This document shows, piece after piece, positions 19,521 to 32,000 of a stretch of DNA of 64,000 bases. The stretch comes from Podarcis raffonei (taxonomy: Eukaryota > Chordata > Lepidosauria > Squamata > Lacertidae): the NCBI RefSeq assembly GCF_027172205.1, contig NC_070614.1, forward strand, positions 33,718,001 through 33,782,000, in the 5' to 3' direction. Below the pieces are notes generated by a model. That model saw only the letters and a program-made list of their open reading frames with translations. It was not told the DNA's origin and did no database searches. The first letter of the stretch is position 1. Each line of letters opens with the position of its first letter. The position numbers and the translations under genes are program-made.

Positions 19521-22446
19521 CCACAACACCCACCCACACCCACCCACCCACACCCACCCACCATATTTTTGCTCATAACTGTACACAGTATTAGTCTGGA
19601 TTTCAAAAACAAACAATGCATGGGCGTGGCAAACTTAAGAGCATGCTCAGTCTAATTTGACAGTCTAATGCAAACAAACGTGATCAGGTCGAAACTGCCG
19701 AATTATGCTTGTATTCAGTGCTAGCCCTACTTAGAATAGGTCCACTGAAGTTAATGTACATTGCTAACTTAGGTTCCTTAATTTCAATGAGTCTACTTAG
19801 AGTCTGACTAGCACTGGATGCAACCCTATGTGTACAAATCCATTTAAAACAGATCCACCCACCCCCATTTTTTTATGGATAGGTGCTGCCTCTTGCTGTG
19901 TGTAATGACAATTGTCATCCAGGTTACAGCAAAAAGAAGAAGGAAGGAAAGCAATTTTGTTGCTACGATTGTGCCCCATGCCCAGAGGGGAAGATTTCAG
20001 ACCAGAAGGGTAGGACATATAATGTGCAGCATTAAGATATAAGCAATTTAAAATACTTTTCATTGGTTTTGGTTTATTATCAATTGAGTTCTCTAAATTA
20101 GGTCTGGGATAGTGACAAGCCAGCCATGATGTATGCCCCTAACATGCTGCAGACATATAGCCCTGAATACTTATATTTAATTAATAACAAATCGTTATAT
20201 TCATTCTGGCAAAGAAAATATTTATTAAGGTATGACAGTAAATGTCCCTAAAATTCCACACGACATAAACATTGCTGATACATACTGGTAAATATACTGG
20301 TATAATCTTGATACATACTGGTAAATCATAACACCATCTAACTGCTTTTGGTAATTGATGTAGTTGCTCATAGCCCCTGGTCCTCTTCATGACCCTGTTT
20401 TGTAACTTCTGGCTGAGGCTGATCCATCTTGTACAAATAATGTATGTTTTGCCTTGCCCTGTTATGTCTTGAATATCACTGCAATGTAAAATTCCCTGCT
20501 GGAAGGCTGCAGAGGTCAGCAAGCTAATCAACCTTCTCTCTGATATCTAAACAAGGTATCTCGACAAATCCGGTATTTAGAGAGATATAGTATGAAATCA
20601 GCTCACCATTTCAGAACCCCACTTTCATGGGGTCATCGGCTACCCTGCAAATGTCATTTTTGCACCGGGAGGACAAATATTATCTATTTTATTGGGGCTA
20701 TCTTTAATGTACGAGGAAACTCCCAGTCCCTGAAAATAGGTAAAATTCGTACTCACCCAAAAAATACTGCTGATATTCAGCTTTAATTTTGCCACACACT
20801 CCACTCTCTGAACATGTTGAAAAAGTCTAGACCAAATATTACAGTCCAGAATTATTATAAATCCATAGAGAGTTGTTTTATTATGGTGAGATTAAGCATC
20901 AACCTGAGCTCTACTTGGCATCTGAGGGGAAAACTAGATGGCTAGCAGTGACTGAAACCCACATATTCCACCAAAGTATCATTTAAATTATATCAATAAT
21001 CAAAGGGAGAGCTTTGAAATTTAAAAAAGCAATTTATGATAAATAGAATCATAGAGTTGGAAGTGACTTGGTTCATGCCAAATCATAGAATCGCAGAGTC
21101 GGAAGGGAACACAAGGATCATCTAGTACAAACCCCAGCAATGCAGGAACATTTTTCCTAACATGGGGCTTTAACCCACAACACTGAGATTAAGTCTCAGG
21201 CTCTACTGACTGAGCAACCCTCCCCCCACTCTCTGGATAATCAAGGTTTTAAATGCATGGGGAGGCTACGCATGTGCCCACTACAAGGAGTTGCCCTCAA
21301 CACATGGAGGGCGATAGGGATATCCACCCTCGTACTTCCTCTGCCACACAAAGTTACAGTAATCATTGGCATAAACCTCTGAACAGAGCTGTGGTTTCAA
21401 ATTAAAGCAATATATGCACAGAACGCAAAGCATTAGAGACAGATCTATTAACTTAATTGGACAGAGAGTGAAAATATTTTAAAAAAGAAAAGTGATGACA
21501 GGCTGCAGGGATAGACACATAAACTTCTTTTTCTTCTTTATTTCCAGACATGGATGAGTGTTCAAAATGCCCAGAAGGTCAGTATCCAAACAGGAACAAA
21601 GATCAGTGCCTTTCAAAGAGAGTCAACTTCCTCTCATTCACAGAAACTTTGGGGATCCTTTTAACTTTCTTAGCTCTGTCTTTTTCTCTGATCACAGCTT
21701 TGGTGTTTGGAGTCTTCGCTAAGCATCAGAACACTCCCATTGTCAAAGCCAACAATCGAAACCTCACCTACTCTCTGCTTATCTCACTATTACTCTGCTT
21801 CCTCTGCTCGTTGTTATTCATTGGCCTGCCCCAAACAGTGAACTGCTGTTTAAGACAAACTGCTTTTGGTGTCATCTTCTCTGTAGCTGTTTCCTGCATA
21901 TTGGCAAAAACGATAACTGTGATTCTGGCTTTTGTTGCCACCAAGCCAGGGAGCAGCATGAGAAAATGGGTGGGGAAAGGATTCACAAACTCTATCATTC
22001 TTGGCTGCTCCTTTATTCAAGCTACTATTTGTGCTGTGTGGCTATGCACTACTCCCCCATTTGCACATTTTGACATGCACTCCCTTACTCAAGAAATTGT
22101 AGTGGAATGCAATGAAGGTTCTGTCACTATGTTTTATTCTGTTCTGGGCTACCTGGGGTTCTTGGCCATTGTTAGCTTCACTGTGGCTTTTCAGGCCAGG
22201 AAGTTGCCAGACAGCTTCAATGAAGCCAAGTTCATCACTTTCAGTATGTTGGTTTTCTGCAGTGTTTGGATGTCTTTTGTTCCTTCCTATTTAAGCACGA
22301 AAGGAAAATACATGGTGGCTGTGGAGATCTTCTCCATCTTGTCCTCCAGTGCTGGGTTACTAGGTTGTATCTTTGCTCCCAAATGCTACATAATTATCCT
22401 GAGGCCAGAACTGAACAAGAAGGAGCAGATAATAAAGAGATATTAG
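14708..22446 (+). CDS. V2R-C: vomeronasal type-2 receptor, six exons, apparently intact
   Basis: Exons 14708-14937, 15543-15834, 17000-17860, 18569-18796, 19883-20009 and 21548-22446 join in frame to 878 residues, with GT/AG borders throughout. Signal peptide [18 protein letters not shown], flytrap domain, NCD3G cysteines and seven TM helices all follow the V2R order. Exon 6 has [28 protein letters not shown] and [17 protein letters not shown]. It is closest to V2R-B (exon 2 ARMTHQN, exon 3 IAYCxxAPV), consistent with tandem duplication. Intron 4 holds a solo LTR and a TC/AC microsatellite; intron 5 holds a CR1 tail. Possible polyadenylation signal at 22618-22623. The sensory role is inferred from family; ligand unknown. 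Confidence 0.92.
15402..15442. repeat. (TC)n microsatellite
   Basis: CT/TC alternation with one TTT interruption, in intron 1 of V2R-C about 100 bases before exon 2. Confidence 0.9.
15543..15834 (+). CDS. V2R-C exon 2: start of ligand-binding domain
   Basis: 292 bp; [20 protein letters not shown], then [14 protein letters not shown] and [14 protein letters not shown], ending YKIPQ before GTACAA. Confidence 0.92.
15890..16281. mobile_element. Decayed hAT-like MITE copies
   Basis: Two blocks in intron 2 of V2R-C. The first, 15890-15965, has inverted ends GGGGTAGCCAATG and CAGGTTGGCTACTG. The second, about 16105-16281, contains GTTGGACTACAACTCTCATC and ends GGACACCAGATTGG. They are either two copies or one interrupted copy of the same class as 4437-4616. 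Confidence 0.5.
17000..17860 (+). CDS. V2R-C exon 3: main ligand-binding exon
   Basis: 861 bp; [15 protein letters not shown] at the start, then [49 protein letters not shown] and [15 protein letters not shown]. Ends SWQ before GTAATG, phase 0. Confidence 0.93.
18569..18796 (+). CDS. V2R-C exon 4
   Basis: 228 bp; [35 protein letters not shown] and [13 protein letters not shown], ending FNQ before GTGGGA. Confidence 0.92.
18837..19357 (+). mobile_element. Probable solo LTR with TGTCAGG end (fossil)
   Basis: A 521-bp block in intron 4 of V2R-C, starting TGTCAGGG and ending CCTGATA. Near-matching 5-bp flanks (TGTAT and GGTAT) fit a target duplication. A TATA-like TATAAAAAGCAGG lies at about 19273, giving plus orientation, and a purine-rich GAGGAGGAAGAAGAAG tract lies inside. 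The end pattern is the same type as 46144-46624. Family (Ty3/gypsy or ERV) is not settled. No internal coding region is present. Confidence 0.6.
19455..19520. repeat. (TC)n(AC)n compound microsatellite
   Basis: About 22 TC units followed by about 11 AC units and a C-rich CCCACC tail, in intron 4 of V2R-C. Confidence 0.95.
19883..20009 (+). CDS. V2R-C exon 5: cysteine-rich (NCD3G) exon
   Basis: 127 bp; [18 protein letters not shown] and [18 protein letters not shown]. The left-over G joins AC of exon 6 to make Asp. Confidence 0.92.
20190..20800. other. Unassigned block in intron 5 of V2R-C
   Basis: The left part, about 20190-20570, has a minus-strand AATAAA-like start and mixed composition that could be an LTR fossil, but no paired ends are visible. 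The rest shows no recognisable feature. Confidence 0.2.
21047..21230 (-). mobile_element. CR1 LINE 3' end fragment
   Basis: Starts with the reverse complement of the CR1 3' octamer repeat (GAATCATAGAGTTGGAAG) and continues CATCTAGTACAAACCCC, the well-known CR1 tail. An internal partial repeat of the terminus (AATCATAGAATCGCAGAGTC) is seen. It lies in intron 5 of V2R-C. Confidence 0.75.
21548..22446 (+). CDS. V2R-C exon 6: seven-transmembrane exon
   Basis: 899 bp; [18 protein letters not shown] then seven helices and tail [18 protein letters not shown] stop. Same length as the V2R-B exon 6. Confidence 0.94.
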
Positions 22447-22617
22447 TAAAATTAAAATAAATCTAAGAGTATGGCATTTTTATTGATGTTTTTGAAATCA
22501 TATGATCTATTGGTCAGGAGAGTCTTCTTAAGAATGGTAGTACTGTTTAAATGAGAAGCAGTTTTTAAACTAGACATTTCAGTACTGATAGTTATAATAA
22601 TTTCCTGTACACCCATA

Positions 22618-22623
22618 AATAAA
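22618..22623 (+). promoter_or_regulatory. Possible polyadenylation signal of V2R-C
   Basis: AATAAA about 175 bases after the stop codon. Another AATAAA at 22456 is probably too close to the stop. Weak evidence by position only. Confidence 0.3.
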
Positions 22624-22964
22624 GACTTGTGGGATGTGAACCATGGTAGAAATATCAGAGTGGGTGGGATAGCCTTTATATGGCTGGTTCCCACCCTCTT
22701 CTGATTGCCCAGCAGGCCCCAAGGGATCTTGACCCCCCTTCTCTATTTGTATCATTTATAAGGGTGGTGGATTTTGAGGAAGTATAGAGGAGAAAAATTA
22801 TTTAAAATATTATATCACAAATTTGTTTTGTAGAAAAGACCTTTTCTCCAGTTTCAGTCTAATGGCAGCTATAGTTGCCTCTTTTCTTTTATTTCTTAAT
22901 CTTGTGTCTAAGAACTTAGACCCCTTTCCTCAAATGTTGGTTTACTTGATTGTTTGATTATTTG

Positions 22965-23021
22965 ATTGTTGTTAGCCGCCCTGAGCCCGGCTTCGGCTGG
23001 GGAGGGCGGGATATAAATAAA

Positions 23022-23079
<58 letters not shown>

Positions 23080-23080
23080 A
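22965..23080 (+). mobile_element. LINE 3' tail with (ATT)n
   Basis: GTTAGCCGCCCTGAGCCCGG through GGGAGGGCGGGATATAAATA, a GC hairpin, then a long ATT run. This is a common squamate LINE 3' tail, probably of the CR1/L2 clade. The rest of the element is missing. Confidence 0.5.
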
Positions 23081-23129
23081 ATTCATACATTATTTGTTTT
23101 AAATATGACTTTATCACGGTCTCCAATTA

Positions 23130-24060
23130 TTTCTGCCTTATCTACGATTTTTTTAAAAAAAAAATCTTGATCCTATACCTCTTTGTATTTGTTCCCTAAG
23201 AGGAACTTCCTGCTGCTGTTGTGATTTTTGTGTCCTATGTGATCTTTTAAGTATGATTGTTCCCGTATAGATGCCCCTCTCATCACTGCCTTCAGTGTCC
23301 TCATCCCACAATGAGCCATAACTCATTCTTTCCTTAAAAAAACAAAAACAACAAAAATGCACTAATGTTTTAGTCAGACTTTCTCTTACTGATTTATTGA
23401 GAATAGGAGTGAAATGCCATACTGGAGTAGCATATTCAGCTGGAATGAATTCAAATTTTGTGGAGACTGGGACGTGATCTGTTATTTTGATCTCTCCTGT
23501 TTGTGTTCTTTTCACTGCATTTAAGAGTGGGGTGGATGTTAATAGGAAATCTACTCTGGATTATGAGCTGTACACCAGGGACCTATCTACATGAGCCATG
23601 TCTCCTGGACTCACCTTCTGGCAAACATACCTCAGTTCCTACTTTTGTAGCATCCTTATTTGTTTCAGTTGGTCTCTAACATTCTTAAATTATCTTGCAT
23701 TTCTACATTTCTTTTTCCATGTGGAATTAGCTAGGTCCTTACCTGTTAATACTTTTATGTTCCAACTAAGGTCGCCACAGATTATTACATCATTTGAAGA
23801 GGATTTTCAGTTTGGCCAGAGTTTTTTTGCAGGAAGGGTTATTGGCTACTATTTGGTGAATAAATAGATGTAGTCCATTAATAATACCTTCAACAAAAGT
23901 ATATCTTCCATGTGCATCCCTCAATACTTTTGTTGACTGAAAATTATGTATTAACAAAGTCACCCTTCTAACTTTGAGGAACCACTTGCTATAAACTTTT
24001 AGCCAGCCCATGACTGCGTAAACAATGTATTTTTTTCCTGCCAGATTCATAAGTTTCTTG
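23130..24060 (-). mobile_element. Old L1 fragment (ORF2 endonuclease and linker)
   Basis: Minus-strand frames contain VLRDAHGRYTFVEGIINGL, then ICGDLSWN, and further on ITDHVPVSTKFEF. These correspond in order to the 'DxxGRYxIxxG', 'GDFN' and 'SDHxPV' positions of L1 endonuclease, with the linker following. Frames are broken many times. It occupies most of the tail-to-tail gap between V2R-C and V2R-D. Confidence 0.6.
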
Positions 24061-25186
24061 CAAAACAAAACAAAACAAAATAAATACCTCCAAACTATAT
24101 GTGGATGCATTTTAAACGAATACACTTATTTATTTGATTTATATACCATCGTTCATCACAAGTTCTTCAGGCAGTTTACATGATACAAACACAAGGTGAA
24201 AGCGCAAACTATCCATTACAACTTTGGTAATAACTGCAGTAACTCTGGGGGAGAGGGGAGAGAGGGGAGAGAGGGTATGAAATTTGACTTTTGTTGGTTC
24301 CTGCTGTTTCTAAAGACACCAGTCCATTTTCTGAGAGAAGGGGGAAATAATTCACCAGGCCTGGATCTACAGTGATCTAAAAAAGAAAAATGCAAGAGAG
24401 AGCTGTCACTGAAATTTTCCATTGACTGCTATACATTGTCCCACTGGTGTCACATTTTTATAACGTGTTTATAACATTATAACTCACCAGTGTAGATTAG
24501 TCCAAGGCCTCTCAGTGGCATATCATCAATTCTTAGCTGCTTCTCTTGATTGGTGGAAGCTGGTGAGTCTGAGTCAGAGTTCCTTCCAGAGTGGTTTTTT
24601 ATTATTATTACATTTATTACATTATTACATTTTTTTCTTCATAGCTGAAGTTGTACTTTAAAACTTTCCTCTTTCTGCTGGCTCATCCTGTTTTCCTTGG
24701 CTTTTGTGGATGTTTATAATAAAGAACAACTGTGTGCTTGTTCTTTGATGTATTCAGTTTGAAGTGAAGAGCCTTTATCAAACACTGCCATGCCCACACT
24801 GCTGTCTTCTCCAGGAATTGGTATTTAAATATTGTGAGAATAACAAATGTCCAACTCACCTAAATTCAAGACAGTGATGTCTACAAACATTTTAGCAGAA
24901 AAATAAAATAACACACAAACAAACAAACAAACAAACACAAGCACACAAATCTTTGCAAGCCTTGCCTTCAAGAGCAGAAGAAGGAAGAAAACATAAGTCA
25001 TCAAATGGTTCCAGAAACAATAATGAGATCCTGTGGAACTAGAAGAATCTATATCAGCTAATTTAAAAAGGGGGCGTGTTCTTCATATACAACTGCAAAT
25101 ATCTAAAAACCTGAGAATGGAAGTCATGCTAGAAGACTACTCTGCAACTTTGGTCCACTGTAAGGGTTGCATAATGCGCCCACACA
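24061..25186. other. Convergent gap between V2R-C and V2R-D
   Basis: A short L2-like tail is suggested at 24124-24200 (TTATTTGATTTATATACC). Small AAAAC (24063-24081) and AAAC (24916-24937) repeats and a GGGAGAGA run (24246-24275) are present. No gene is seen. This is the point where the two arms of the receptor cluster meet. Confidence 0.45.
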
Positions 25187-26091
25187 TCAGTGAACATTTC
25201 TCTTTATTAGGAGATCTCTTTTGTTCAGTTCTGGCCTCAGCACAATAATGTAGCATTTAGGGAAGAAGATGCAGCCCAGAAGCCCAGCACTGGAGGCTAA
25301 GATGGAGAAGATCTCCACGGCTACCATGTATTTTCCTTTGGTGCTCAGATAGGTGGGAAAAAAGGATAACCAAACACTGCAAAACACAAGCATGCTAAAA
25401 GTGATTAGCTTGGCTTCATTAAAACTGTCAGGTAATTTTCTTGCCTGGAAAGCTACAGTGAAGCTCACAATAGCCAGGAAGCCCATGTAACCCAGGACAC
25501 AGTAGAACATAGTCACAGACCCCTCATTACATTCAAGTACAATTTCTTCAGTCACTGAATTCATGTCAATATCTGGAAATGGAGGATTAATTGCCAGCCA
25601 TACGGTACAATTAATTCCTTGAACAAGAGAGCAGAGAAGAACAATGGAGTTGGCCACATTTTTCCCTACCCATTTCCTCATGCTACTTCCTGGCTTGGTG
25701 GCCATGAAAGCCAGAACCACTGTAATGGTTTTTGCTAACACGGAAGAGACAGCCACTGAGAAGACCATGGAAAATGCAACTTGACGGAAGAGACACATCA
25801 CCTTCACAGGATGGCCAATAAACAGCAAAGCACAAGGGAAGCAGAGCAGGAGGGAGATGAGGAGGGTGTAGGTGAGGCTCCGGTTGTTGGCTTTCACAAT
25901 AGGAGTGTCACGGTGCATTATAAAGGCTCCTAGCACTAGAGCAGTGATCAAGGAAAAGAAAAGTGCAAAAATAGCTAAACTCATCCCCAAAGGGTCCTTA
26001 TAAGACAAGAAGGTTATTAGCTTTGGAATGCAGCGATTCTTTACTTGGTTTGGATAATGATCTTTTGGGCACATTGTGCAAAAATCTGCAT
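25187..26091 (-). CDS. V2R-D exon 6: seven-transmembrane exon
   Basis: 905 bp; [18 protein letters not shown], seven helices, tail [12 protein letters not shown] and TGA. Two codons longer than in the B/C arm. Confidence 0.93.
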
Positions 26092-29000
26092 CTGGGGAAA
26101 AAGATGAAAAACTTTTTTAGAAGTTGCTTTTTGCAGTTGAAGCCATTCCTTCTATTTCTACAAATAATCAGGTTTAGGAATAAATTTCCCCTTCTAAAAA
26201 TCAAATTATGCTGTTGTCTTCCCTTTAAGAAAACAAAAGGGTCTGTGTGTTAATGCACAACTTTTAAAGTAAGTGAATAATAGAACTAACCTATCACTTG
26301 GTATCAATGGTATTCTAAGGCAAGCTTTCCCATGACTACTTACTAATGTTTCTACCAAGTTGAATTTAGCAGGTAACAGAGAAATTTGCACTAGCTTTCA
26401 GGATGAGGTATCTCTGCCATGCAACCCAAGGGAAGTAATAGCATCACTGTATTCTACCTTGGTCAGACCATACCTGGAATACTGTGTCCAGTTCTGGGTA
26501 CCACAATTTAAGAATGATATTGACAAGCTGGAGAGTGTGCAGAGGAGGGCAGATAAGATGATTAAGGGTCTAGAAACCAAGCCTGATGAGGAATGGTTGA
26601 GCATCCCCTCAGGAGACTGATGGAACATATGATTGTTGTTGTTTAGTCGTTTAGTCGTGTCCGACTCTTCGTGACCCCATGGACCAGAGCACGCCAGGCA
26701 CTTCTGTCTTCCACTGCCTCCCGCAGTTTGGTCAGACTCATGTTTGTAACTTCAAGAACACTGTCCAGCCATCTCATGCTCTGTCATCCCCTTCTCCTTG
26801 TGCCCTCCATCTTTCCCAACATCAGGGTCTTTTCCAGGGAGTCTTCTCTTCTCATGAGGTGGCCAAAGTACTGGAGCCTCAGCTTCACGATCTGTCCTTC
26901 CAGTGAGCACTCAGGGCTGATTTCCTTAAGAATGGATGCGTTTGATCTTCTTGCAGTCCATGGGACTCTCAAGAGTCTCCTCCAGCACCATAATTCAAAA
27001 GCATCAATTCTTCGGCGATCAGCCTTCTTGATGGTCCAGCTCTCACTTCCATACATCACTACTGGGAAAACCATGGCTTTAACTATACGGACCTTTGTTG
27101 GCAAGGTGATGTCTCTGCTTTTTAAGATGTTGTCTAGGTTTGCCATCGCCTTTCTCCCAAGGAGCAGGCATCTTTTAATTTCGTGACTGCTGTCACCATC
27201 TGCAGTGATCATGGAGCCCAAGAAAGTAAAGTCTCTCACTGCCTCTATTTCTTCCCCTTCTATTTGCCAGGAGGTGATGGGACCAGTGGCCATGATCTTC
27301 GTTTTTTTGATGTTGAGCTTCAGACCATATTTTGTGCTCTCCTCTTTCACCCTCATTAAAAGGTTCTTTAATTCCTCCTCACTTTCTGCCATCAAGGTTG
27401 TGTCATCTGCATATCTGAGGTTGTTGATATTTCTTCCGGCGATCTTAATTCCGGCTTGGGATCCATCCAGCCCAGCCATTCGCATGATGTATTCTGCATA
27501 TAAGTTAAATAAGCAGGGAGACAATATACAGCCTTGTCGTACTCCTTTCCCAATTTTGAACCAATCAGTTGTTCCATATCCAGTTCTAACTGTAGCTTCT
27601 TGTCCCACATAGAGATTTCCCAGGAGACAGATGAGGTGATCAGGCACTCCCATTTCTTTAAGAACTTGCCATAGTTTGCTGTGGTTGACACAGTCAAAGG
27701 CTTTTGCATAGTCAATGAAGCAGAAGTAGATGTCTTTCTGGAACTCTCTAGCTTTCTCCATAATCCAGCGCATGTTTGCAATTTGGTCTCTGGTTCCTCT
27801 GCCTCTTCTAAATCCAGCTTGCACTTCTGGGAGTTCTCAGTCCACATACTGCTTGAGCCTTCCTTGTAGAATTTTAAGCATAACCTTGCTAGCATGTGAA
27901 ATGAGTGCAATTATGCGGTAGTTGGAGCATTCTTTGGCACTGCCCTTCTTTGGGATTGGGATGTAGACTGATCTTCTCCAATCCTCTGGCCACTGCTGAG
28001 TTTTCCAAACTTGCTGGCATATTGAGTGTAGCACCTTAACAGCATCATCTTTTAAAATTTTAAATAGTTCAGCTGGAATGCCATCACTTCCACTGGCCTT
28101 GTTATTTGCAGTGCTTTCTAAGGCCCATTTGACTTCACTCTCCAGGATGTCTGGCTCAAGGTTAGCAACCACACTACCTGAGGTGTACGAGACATCCATT
28201 TCTTTCTGGTATAATTCCTCTGTGTATTCTTGCCACCTCTTCTTGATGTCTTCTGTTTCTGTTAGGTCCTTTCCACTTTTGTCTTTTATTATGGTAATCT
28301 TTGTACGAAATGTTCCTTTCATATCTCCAATTTTCTTGAACAGATCTCTGGTTTTCCCCATTCTATTGTTTTCCTCTATTTCTTTGCATTGCTCGTTTAA
28401 GAAGGCATTCTTGTCTCTCCTTGCTATTTTTTGGAAATCTGCATTCAATTTCCTGTAGCTTTCACTATCTCCCTCGCATTTTGCTTGCCTTCTCTCCCCC
28501 GCTATTTGTAAGGCCTCATTGGACAGCCACTTTGCTTTCTTGCATTTCCTTTTCATTGGGATGGTTTTAGTTGCTGCCTCCTGTATAATGTAACGAGCCT
28601 CCATCCATAGTTCTTCAGGCACTCTGTCCAGCAAATCTAAATCCTTAAACCTGTTCCTCACTTCCACTGTGTATTCATAAGGGATTTGACTTAGATTGTA
28701 TCTTACTGGCCCAGTGGTTTTTCCTACTTTCTTCAGTTTAAGCTTGAATTTTGCTATAAGAAGCTGATGATCTGAGCCACAGTCAGCTCCAGGTCTTGTT
28801 TTTGCTGACTGTATAGAGCTTCTCCATCTTTGGCTGCAGAGAATATAATCAATCTGGTTTCGATGGTGCCCATCTGGTGATGTCCATGTGTAGAGTCATC
28901 TCTTGTGTTGTTGGAAAAGAGTGTTTGTGATGACGAGCTTGTTCTCTTGGCAGAACTCTATTAGCCCTTGCCCTGCTTCGTTTTGAACTCCAAGGCCAAA

Positions 29001-32000
29001 CTTGCCAGTTGTTCCTTTTATCTCTTGACTCCCTACTTTAGCATCCCAATCTCCTATAATGAGAAGAACATCCTTCTTTGGTGTCATTTCTATAAGGTGT
29101 TGTAAGTCTTCATAAAAGTGGTCAATTTCAGTTTCTTCAGCACCAGTGGTTGGTGCATAAACTTGGATTACTGTGATGTTAAAAGGTCTGCCTTGGATTC
29201 GTATGATAGTTTTCTTCAAATATCTAAAGGGCTGTCACATGGAAGATGGAGCAAGCTTGTTTTCTCCTACTACTGAGGGTAGGACTCAAACCAATGGATT
29301 CAAGTTACAAGAAAGGAGATTCCAACTAAATATCAGGAAGACCTTTCTAACAGTAAAAGTTGTTTGACAGTGGAATGGAGTCCCTTGGAGGGTAATAATA
29401 ATAATAATAATTTATTATTTATATCCCACCCATCTGGCTGGGTTTCCCAGCCACTCTAAGCGGCTTCCAACAGAATATTAAAACACAATAGTCTATTAAA
29501 CATTAAAAGCTTCCCTAAATAGGGCTGCCTTCAGATGTCTTCTAAAAGTCTCTTTCCTTGGAAGTTTTTAAGCAGAGGTTGGATGGCCATCTGTTATGTA
29601 TGAGCTAGTTGATATTCCTGCAATGCAGAGAGTTGGACCAGATGACCCTTGAGTTCCCTTCCAACTTTTCAGTTCTATGATTCTACAATTTTGTGGTTCA
29701 ATATGTAGAAGTGCATTTATAGAAATTATTACTAGAATATCCTTGCCTCCATTCCTTATTCTTCCTTCCTAGATCAAAGAACTACAGTGGTACCTCAGGT
29801 TACATACGCTTCAGGTTACAGACATTTTAGGTTACAGACTCCGCTAACCCAGAAATCGTACCTCGGGTTAAGAACTTTGCTTCAGGATGAGAACAGAAAT
29901 TGTGCAGCAGCAACACAGCGGCAGCAGGAGGCCCCATTAGCTAAAGTGGTACCTCAGGTTAATAACAGTTTCAGGTTAAGAACTGACCTCCAGAACAAAT
30001 TAAGTTCTTAACCCTAGGTACCACTGTACTTCCCTTTAAGAAAAGCGCCCAGCATTTTGTATTCAATGATAGATGCATTTCTTTCATTCTTTTGGTCCCT
30101 AGGTGAGAAGTGCTCATAACTACTGTTTTGAATTAGTTGATATCAGGATTGTTTCCCAGTAATGACTACTATCACCTACTACAAACCACTTTAACTAACA
30201 GGACCTTTGTGCCACACTCATGAAGGTAGATTTCTAGATTACAGCAGGTACTGCATATTCTACCTTTCTTATGAGAAATCTTCCCTTTTGGACATGGAAT
30301 ACAATCATAGCAGCAAAATGGCTCCCCCTCCTTTTTCTTCTTTTGGTAACCAGGTTGACAGTTATCATTACAGAGTGAAAGGGGCATCACCTATTCAGGG
30401 AATATGAATAATTAGAATTGAGAATATATATTTTAAAAATAGTATGATGACATCATTATGCACAGTATAATCATCAGATTCTGTCATATTAGTGCAGGTG
30501 CTCATAAGTTGGTGAACTGTCTTGAATTGAGATCTTTAATGGCCAGGCTTTGGCTCTGTGCTGCTAGCATTCTCTGTCTTCATTAATCTACTCAGACTAG
30601 ATTCCATAAAAAGTTGAAGTAAAGTACGGATGGAGAAAACTGAGAGTAATTTTGTGGTTTTAAACAATGGCAGATGTTTGTTTGAGTATATTGAATACAA
30701 ACACCATTGAACAAGCTATTCTGCCTTGGTCAGATCACATCTGGATTACTGTGCCAGTTTGGTTGAAGGAGCTGGATATGTGCAAAGAGGAGACTGAGAG
30801 AAGTTATGATAGATATCTTCAAATATATTAAGGGCTATCACGTGGAAGATGGGGCAAGCTTTTTTTCTCCTGCTTTGGAGGGTAAAACTCGAACCAATGG
30901 CTTCAAGTCACAAAAAAGGAGATTCTGACTTAACATCAGGAAGAACTTTTTTTGTCTTTGACTTTTTGTATCTCAAGTTACTGATAAAATATGTGCAATT
31001 TTCAAACAGCATTAGTTAAAAACACGTATCTGTGATAATTTTCTATATATTAAAGAAACTATACAGAAAAATGTTCATATTTTCAGCAGGAAACAGTTGG
31101 ACAGTGTGCAAGTAAATATGCTTTGAACTGTGTAAATCAATCAATATAAACATACTGGGACAAGGACTATAAAAATATTTTATTAAGGAAGCTACAAATG
31201 ATTGTTTCTCCTCTCCCTCCCTCCTTTTATTTTATGAAAGCTAAAGGCTATAGTGATGTCCCACCTGGTTAAAACTTCTAGGCCACACAATGGCGCCTTC
31301 ATCAATGCTCAAATCTTTGCCAGGAGGAGCCCAAGGATTCATTCTTCCAACTTTCATTCTAACAAATGACTTATTGGGAAAAGTAATCAGATTTGTAATA
31401 TCAAACCCCATTGTTAATTCTCCATTCTCATTCAAATGCACAGTTTCTCCTGCACTGTTATTAAATGAGATTCTCCTCAGAATAGGATGGAGCTAGGTGG
31501 AATGGAAAAATAAATCAGTGTTAGAATTGCATCAATATCTGAGAAATTGCCTCTACGCTTGCATCTTACTCCAGTCACTTAGCTCTGTACAATGATACCT
31601 TGGTTTACAACCATAATTCATTCTGCAGATCCGGTTGTAAACCAAAAAAGGTTGTAACCCAAAGAGCACAATGGGGTCTCCAAAAAGAAAAGGGGGTTGT
31701 AATAAAAAAAAATGGGTTGTAATCCAAGAAAAGGTACACACACTTCAGGGTTTGACGTGGTTGTAATCCAAAACGCTTGCAAACCACGTTACCACTGTAT
31801 ATGATGATTTATTAATACTGTCAAATATAACCTTTGTTAAAGCATGCTGTGACACACATGCTTTTACATTTGTGGCTAAAGCCCTCCATAATTCTCTTCC
31901 CTTAGAATAGAAACAAGCTCTAATAATGTTATGTTTTTGACATTTGTTGAAGAAAAAAAAATCTCTACTACCATGCCTTTCCAAGATTTCAGACACTCCA

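Larger units (their letters stand above)
26424..29687 (+). mobile_element. CR1 LINE 3' part, interrupted by Bov-B and an L2 tail
   Basis: CR1 sequence in three pieces: 26424-26627 ([20 protein letters not shown]), 29208-29392 ([17 protein letters not shown]) and 29547-29687 (ending TTCTATGATTCTAC, the CR1 3' octamer). The pieces join up in the order found in the CR1 at the right edge of the window. Bov-B lies in the first gap and an L2 3' end in the second, giving the order of insertion. The whole stack is in intron 5 of V2R-D. Confidence 0.8.

Noticed and set aside
22447-25186. Extra receptor exons in the convergent gap
   Set aside because: No [18 protein letters not shown] or other V2R landmark appears on either strand; the content is L1 and LINE tails.
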